Assembly (NCBI GenBank): GCA_030041305.1
Contig: JASHOC010000280.1
Coordinates: 1 to 64,000 of the forward strand
Direction of reading: 5' to 3'
Source of the DNA: Acidobacteriaceae bacterium
GTDB taxonomy: Bacteria; Acidobacteriota; Terriglobia; Terriglobales; Acidobacteriaceae
DNA length: 64,000 nucleotides
Under the pieces are notes generated by a model, which had not been told where the DNA came from, did no database searches, and worked only from the letters and a program-made list of their open reading frames with translations. Position 1 is the first letter of the stretch; every line of letters starts with the position of its first letter. Shown here in pieces: positions 60,207-64,000 of the stretch. The position numbers were made by a program, and so were the translations under genes.

Positions 60207-60370
60207 TTCAAACCTCAGCGCTTTTCCGGCTGCGGAGCGGTCCCGCGACGTTTCTGCAATGCATTCTGCATTCTTGCCGAAAAGCTATAGAATCGGCAAG
60301 CCTCCCCTCGCTTCGAGGGCCGAAATTTTTTGCCCAACGCCCGGCGCTAAGCCAGCTGTGACCGGATGAA

Positions 60371-60796
60371 TCAAAGAGGCGCCTTTTCAAATGAGGTAAT
60401 GAATTGGACTCCCGCGACAGTGACCCCTTGCAGGCGCTCATCGTTGGTCAGAAACAGGTCGCAGCCCGCCGTTCCCGCCGTCGCCAGTTGGATCGCGTCG
60501 GGCGGCTTCACCTTCCCGCCTACGCGAATCCGCGCGAAAACCTCCGCGGCTTGCTCCACAAAGGGCAAGACGGTCATTCCCGGGCTATGGAACAGCCGCC
60601 GATACTGTTGCGCTAAGGCAAAGTCACCTTTCGTCAACGGGGTCACAAGAACCTCTCCCAGGCTCATGACGGAAGTGAAGATTTCGTCTCTGCGCGCGAC
60701 GAAAGCGCGACTCAGATATCGTGCCCGCGCCGCCCGTGGCCCTTCCGCTTCGTACAAGTAGATAAAAAAGTTGGTGTCGAGAAATATGCGGCTCAT
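60371..60796 (-). CDS. PIN domain ribonuclease toxin (VapC-like)
   Basis: Protein of 141 aa. SRIFLDTNFFIYLYEAEG has the first catalytic Asp; SVMSLGEVLVTPL the conserved Glu; KPPDAIQLATA the second Asp, and LFLTNDERL the third. All four acidic residues are present, so it should be active, unlike the PIN remnant at 16714-17040. PIN toxins cleave RNA. The ATG overlaps the stop of the upstream gene by 4 nt (ATGA), the normal arrangement for toxin after antitoxin. Confidence 0.88.
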   Translation of the reverse strand: MSRIFLDTNFFIYLYEAEGPRAARARYLSRAFVARRDEIFTSVMSLGEVLVTPLTKGDFALAQQYRRLFHSPGMTVLPFVEQAAEVFARIRVGGKVKPPDAIQLATAGTAGCDLFLTNDERLQGVTVAGVQFITSFEKAPL

Positions 60797-61359
60797 GCCC
60801 AACCCTCGCGCAACTTGCGCACGAATTCGTCGGGATCGACGCCCTTCCAATACTCCCTCCCCAGCCCTTCCATTTCGAGCAGTCCCTCCAGCCACCCTTG
60901 CGCTGTCTGCTCGACCGGCGTCGCTGACTGATCGGGCGCGGAATTCTGCGTCGAAGCACATATCGGCGCTTCTTTTCGGGCCGCCTCGAAGCGTTGTCTC
61001 GCCCACTGCAGCAGCGGCAGGTACTTCTCCGGGACCTCCCCTGCATCCGGAAATATCTTCCCCGTCCTCCCCGGGTGAACCTCATCGGCCGGCAACAGCA
61101 ACCGCCGCGTATGTTTCCCCGTCGCAAAGAGCATCCGGTGTTTCCCTGGGTTTGGCCCTTTGTTGGCGACACAGTGTTGTGAAGTGTGAACGCTTACCCC
61201 GGAACGCAGTTCTCCGGTAATGTTCTCTCGAGCCGCCCTATTCACGATTTCCTGAATCGTAAACTCCGAGCGTCCAGGTTGCTCTTTGTGCAAAAGCGCC
61301 GTCGCCAGAAACACTTCAACCGCGCAGGAAACTTCAGTGATCACCGAATCTCCGCTCAC
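60793..61359 (-). CDS. Putative antitoxin-like protein coupled to the PIN toxin
   Basis: Protein of 188 aa from a GTG at 61359 with GGAGG 7 nt upstream. The N-terminal 50 residues (VFLATALLHKEQPGRSEFTI, then QEIVNRAAREN) may form a helical DNA-binding unit. The centre (SVHTSQHCVANKGPNPGKHR, then MLFATGKHTRRLLLPADEVH) has conserved-looking His and Cys residues and resembles an uncharacterised domain seen in Acidobacteria and relatives. The C-terminus (QGWLEGLLEMEGLGREYW) could be the part that blocks the PIN active site. It is longer than usual VapB antitoxins. Its role is inferred from the ATGA overlap with the toxin. Confidence 0.65.
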   Translation of the reverse strand: MSGDSVITEVSCAVEVFLATALLHKEQPGRSEFTIQEIVNRAARENITGELRSGVSVHTSQHCVANKGPNPGKHRMLFATGKHTRRLLLPADEVHPGRTGKIFPDAGEVPEKYLPLLQWARQRFEAARKEAPICASTQNSAPDQSATPVEQTAQGWLEGLLEMEGLGREYWKGVDPDEFVRKLREGWA

Positions 61360-61393
61360 AGAATTACCTCCCTCCGTCACACAGGCGGTGGTT

Positions 61394-61585
61394 CTAACGT
61401 TCGTGTCCAATGTGGAATCCGAAGCAATAACGGCACTTGTAAATGACAAGCCCACGAGCACTCAGTCTGCCATCCGAATTCAAGATGCGGCTTATGCGTC
61501 TTACCGCATGCGCGGCGTGACTGAACCGGGTCTTGGCCCTACAAGAGGAACACCAGCGCGCGAAATCGAAGTCTAGATACCCCAT
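61394..61585 (-). CDS. Small two-CxxC protein upstream of the toxin module
   Basis: Protein of 63 aa with an excellent ribosome-binding site (GGAGGTGA just before the ATG at 61585). WCSSCRAKTRFSH and YKCRYCFGFHIGH give two CxxC pairs plus histidines, a compact zinc-binding arrangement. It lies 34 nt before the antitoxin-like gene on the same strand. No family is recognised. It overlaps no other gene. Confidence 0.65.
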   Translation of the reverse strand: MGYLDFDFARWCSSCRAKTRFSHAAHAVRRISRILNSDGRLSARGLVIYKCRYCFGFHIGHER

Positions 61586-61679
61586 CGTCACCTCCGGCCG
61601 AACGAGAAGTTTGGCTATCAGAAGTATACGACGAAAATATGTCCTAGCGACGAATGTTTCGAAATTTAATTCTATATAG

Positions 61680-63137
61680 CTACGCTCTCCGCCGCGCCAC
61701 CTCTTCATAGAGCGTCCCATACTCCCGCGCCGGGGGGCCCCAGCTATAATCCCGCGCCATTCCGTTCCGCATCAAACGCGTCCAAGCTTCTTTGTCCTTG
61801 AAATCTTCGAGCGCGCGATCAATTTCCGCCAACATGTCCTTGGGATCGTAACCATAGAATTTGAATCCCGTCCCGGCCCCGGTTTCCGGGTTCCATTCCT
61901 CGATCGTGTCGTCGAGCCCGCCGGTGGCTCGCACCACCGGCACAGTCCCATATTTCAGCGAATAGATCTGATTCAGCCCGCAAGGCTCGTAATGCGACGG
62001 CATCAGAAACAAATCCGATCCCGCCTCGATCTTGTGCGACACAGCCTCGTCATAGCGAATCTGCACGGCCACATTCGCAGGATGTCGAAACGCCCATCCC
62101 CGCAGGAAGTTCTCGTAAATCGGCTCGCCCGTGCCGATCGCCACCACGGCCACATCCCTCTGCGCGAGCTGATCGGCAATCGCCGCCACCAGGTCGAAGC
62201 CTTTCTGCGTCGCCAACCGCGACACCATCCCGATCACCGGCGTGGTCTCCGCCACTTCCTCCAGCCCAAAAGCATGCAGCAGGTCCATGCGGCAGATGCG
62301 TTTGCCGGCCAAATCCTCCGGCGTGTAGTGGGCGGCCAGGTTTCCGTCCACCGCCGGATTCCAACGCGCGTAGTCCACCCCGTTCAAAATGCCGTGCAGA
62401 TCCGCGGCGCGCCGCCGCAACACGCCCTCAAGCTGCGCCCCGAACTCCGCGGTCTGAATCTCCTCGGCGTACTTGCGGCTCACCGTGGTCAAAATGTCTG
62501 AGAACACCACCCCGCCCTTCAGAAAATTGAAACGATCGAAAAGCTCCAGCTTGTCCATGGTGAACAGTTCCCACGGCAGCAGCAGTTGCTCGATGGTCGC
62601 GGGGGGGAACTTGCCCTGATAGGGCGCGTTATGGATCGTCAGCATGGTCGCCGCCCCGCGCAGCGCAGGATCGGCCGCGTAGACCGTGCGCAGGTAAACC
62701 GGGATCAGTGAGGCTTGCCAGTCGTGGACGTGGAAAACCTGCGGTGCGCCCAAAAGCTTCGACGCCTCCACCACCGCCCGGCAAAACAGTCCGAAGCGCT
62801 CGGCGTTGTCCCCGTACTCGCCCCCCGGCGGACCATAAAGTTCCTGCCTGTCAAAGAGATCTGGACAATCCACAAAGTAAAACTGCACCCCATCCCGTCG
62901 CCCTCCGTCCACGATTCCCACAAAGCGGTTGTAGTAGCGGAATGGAATGGTGATCGACCGCACCGCGTACTTCAGCTCCCCTTGCAACTGCACGCGCACC
63001 CGCGCATAAAAGGGCAGATAGACCGTCACCTCGTGGCCCAGCTTCACCACTTCTCGGGGCAGCGCGCCCACCACCTCCGCCAGCCCGCCGGTCTTCGCAA
63101 AGGGAGCACACTCTGAGGCGGCGAAGACAATGTGCAT
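61680..63137 (-). CDS. glgA: Glycogen synthase (ADP-glucose type)
   Basis: Protein of 485 aa, GT5 family. MHIVFAASECAPFAKTGGLA gives the ADP-glucose-binding KTGGL motif near residue 15. VFHVHDWQASLIPVYL and ILNGVDYARWNPAVD are family landmarks. SDLFLMPSHYEPCGLNQIYS includes the donor-site Glu region. It elongates glycogen chains in the cytoplasm. GAGGT lies about 5 nt before the ATG at 63137; the frame is open upstream but without similarity. No other glg gene is adjacent. Confidence 0.95.
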   Translation of the reverse strand: MHIVFAASECAPFAKTGGLAEVVGALPREVVKLGHEVTVYLPFYARVRVQLQGELKYAVRSITIPFRYYNRFVGIVDGGRRDGVQFYFVDCPDLFDRQELYGPPGGEYGDNAERFGLFCRAVVEASKLLGAPQVFHVHDWQASLIPVYLRTVYAADPALRGAATMLTIHNAPYQGKFPPATIEQLLLPWELFTMDKLELFDRFNFLKGGVVFSDILTTVSRKYAEEIQTAEFGAQLEGVLRRRAADLHGILNGVDYARWNPAVDGNLAAHYTPEDLAGKRICRMDLLHAFGLEEVAETTPVIGMVSRLATQKGFDLVAAIADQLAQRDVAVVAIGTGEPIYENFLRGWAFRHPANVAVQIRYDEAVSHKIEAGSDLFLMPSHYEPCGLNQIYSLKYGTVPVVRATGGLDDTIEEWNPETGAGTGFKFYGYDPKDMLAEIDRALEDFKDKEAWTRLMRNGMARDYSWGPPAREYGTLYEEVARRRA

Positions 63138-63523
63138 GCAAACCTCGAATTGATGAAATTGAAAGACAAACCGGAGCGTGAAACCCATCCATCACGCCGG
63201 TCCGGGCACGGCGGTTCAGGAGCGCACGCCCGGTCCAGAAGCCACTCCAGCGGCGTTCGCGACCCAAGCAGCCAGTCTACTATGTTCATCCGCCGCCTCT
63301 TACCGCGCTCGACCTCGCCCCGAACCGATTCTGCAGCTTGCTTCGCCACGGGAAGGGATGCGCTTCGACCTCGCCCCCGCTCTGCGCGCATCCCCCTCTG
63401 AACGGTTCCCAGGAGGGCGTCAAAGGAGAGAAAATACAGTTGACTAGCAGAAAGGCCGGGCAGCTCTTCGCCAAAAGCGGCCTCAAACTGTTACGTTGAT
63501 TTAGAAGGACTTCATTCGCACTG
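63138..63523. other. Divergent spacer between glgA and nuoA
   Basis: About 386 bp without a supportable gene. TTGACT near 63440 could be a -35 for the nuo operon, but no good -10 was found at 16-18 nt. No hairpin terminator or tRNA was seen. Confidence 0.5.
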
Positions 63524-63895
63524 ATGGTTTCAAGCCCCTATTTTCCCTTGGTGGTTTTATTCGTGGTGGCGTTGGGTTTTGGGCTGGCCCCACTGGGGCT
63601 GGCCTGGCTCTGGGCACGGTTTTTTTCGCCGCGCAAGCCGAATCCGGTCAAGAACTCGATTTACGAATGCGGTTTGGTTTCGAAAGGCGACGCCTGGGTG
63701 CAGTTTCGCTCCGCATACTACTTGTACGCCATCATCTTTTTGATCTTCGACGTGGAAGCCGTGTTCCTGCTTCCCTTCGCGGTAGCCTTCACCGGCCTGA
63801 ACGCCGCCGCCTGCGCGGCCATGCTGGTCTTCGTGCTGCTTCTCGTCGAGGGCCTCGCGTGGGCCTGGGCCAAGGGCGTGTTGACGTGGGCGTGA
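63524..63895 (+). CDS. nuoA: NADH-quinone oxidoreductase subunit A
   Basis: Protein of 123 aa with three membrane helices (about 8-32, 68-88, 95-115). KNSIYECGLVSKGDAWVQFR contains the conserved Y-E-C-G loop, whose Cys lines the quinone site, and YLYAIIFLIFDVEAVFLLPF the conserved FDVE. It is part of the membrane arm of complex I. As in other bacteria it opens a nuo operon; the next gene starts at 63990 after a heptad repeat tract. Confidence 0.94.
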   Translation: MVSSPYFPLVVLFVVALGFGLAPLGLAWLWARFFSPRKPNPVKNSIYECGLVSKGDAWVQFRSAYYLYAIIFLIFDVEAVFLLPFAVAFTGLNAAACAAMLVFVLLLVEGLAWAWAKGVLTWA

Positions 63896-63905
63896 AAACG
63901 ACAGC

Positions 63906-63986
63906 TCGTAGTTCACAGTTCGTCGTTCGCGAGCACACCCCCCCCGACTGTGAACTACGAACTGCGAACTCTGAACTTGGAATCGA
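63906..63986. repeat. Inverted heptanucleotide repeats between nuoA and the next gene
   Basis: On the left are GTAGTTC, ACAGTTC, GTCGTTC; on the right the inverse type GAACTAC, GAACTGC, GAACTCT, GAACTTG. A 14-bp perfect inverted repeat TCGTAGTTCACAGT / ACTGTGAACTACGA results, with a poly-C loop, so the mRNA should form a strong hairpin inside the nuo operon. Confidence 0.8.
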
Positions 63987-63989
63987 ATC

Positions 63990-64000
63990 ATGGCAATTGA
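63990..64000 (+). CDS. Start of the next nuo gene (probably nuoB), cut by the window end
   Basis: An ATG at 63990 opens a frame (Met-Ala-Ile) of which only 11 nt are visible. The position straight after nuoA suggests nuoB; the sequence itself is too short to show it. Confidence 0.35.

Noticed and set aside
60304-60332. Terminator-like hairpin CCCTCG-CTT-CGAGGG before a T-run
   Set aside because: It points along the plus strand, where the nearest upstream gene ends about 660 bp earlier; probably coincidental or part of the CBS/PIN spacer.

Overview
The window looks like a GC-rich chromosomal segment of an Acidobacteriota bacterium, probably class Terriglobia (Acidobacteriia). The reasons are family-level: an Oar-like TonB-dependent receptor with an N-terminal carboxypeptidase-regulatory domain, a VWFA-related protein of the acidobacterial type, a long ADOP-type duplicated ABC permease, a secreted S53 (pro-kumamolisin) peptidase with Ig-like C-terminal repeats, and an SdhCAB operon of the cytochrome b558 type. 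No rRNA, tRNA, CRISPR array, phage or complete insertion sequence was seen.

Layout. 1-6131: secreted lactonase (partial), TonB receptor and SDR dehydrogenase, with a divergent IclR regulator and palindromic candidate operators. 6361-9105: decaying accessory block with a twice-frameshifted glycosyltransferase, a glycosidase-like remnant and a uracil-DNA glycosylase (UdgX type) broken by a ~155 bp insertion and a nonsense codon. 9181-12337: MBL hydrolase, aminotransferase, HAD hydrolase, small membrane protein. 12338-13241: gene-free, with a 41-bp-period repeat array. 13242-18567: membrane protein, interrupted methyltransferase, a tight DUF2089/membrane/SHOCT-like/small-protein operon, a PIN remnant and an orphan BcsQ-like ATPase. 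19037-22231: TetR (operator over its -10 box), GyrI-like protein, DoxX, and a cyclic-nucleotide-domain histidine kinase. 22350-23282: an AIM24-family gene split by a 117-bp MITE, with a diverged MITE beside it. 23495-29864: apparent operon of TPP enzyme, enolase-superfamily dehydratase, duplicated membrane protein, gluconate-dehydrogenase-like subunit 3 and GMC oxidoreductase. 30024-34399: DUF1275 protein, then sdhC-sdhA-sdhB. 34558-38475: membrane-anchored protein, a 311-bp inverted-repeat element, rdgB, rhaT and a VWFA protein. 38880-41061: hemE-hemH, with a MITE in the hemH stop codon. 41310-47895: zinc-ribbon protein, proline dehydrogenase, GH27 alpha-galactosidase, metallophosphoesterase and a TAT-exported glycosidase-like protein. 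47990-57833: S53 peptidase, degenerate NPP-like phosphodiesterase, BadF-type kinase, ADOP permease, YwiC-like protein, a third MITE and a bicupin. 58042-64000: ABC-F ATPase, CBS protein, a three-gene PIN toxin module, glgA and the start of a nuo operon.

The common physiology is aerobic heterotrophic growth on plant or microbial polysaccharides: polymer uptake, sugar and sugar-acid oxidation, rhamnose uptake, glycogen synthesis, haem synthesis and respiration (Sdh, Nuo). The most interesting signals are non-coding. Three near-identical 117-bp TA-flanked MITEs are present, and removing one restores an AIM24 reading frame exactly. There is also a diverged relative of the same length with its hairpin at the same midpoint, a second TA-flanked element with 32-bp inverted repeats, heptanucleotide repeat tracts in sdh, CBS and nuo spacers, and the 41-bp-period array.
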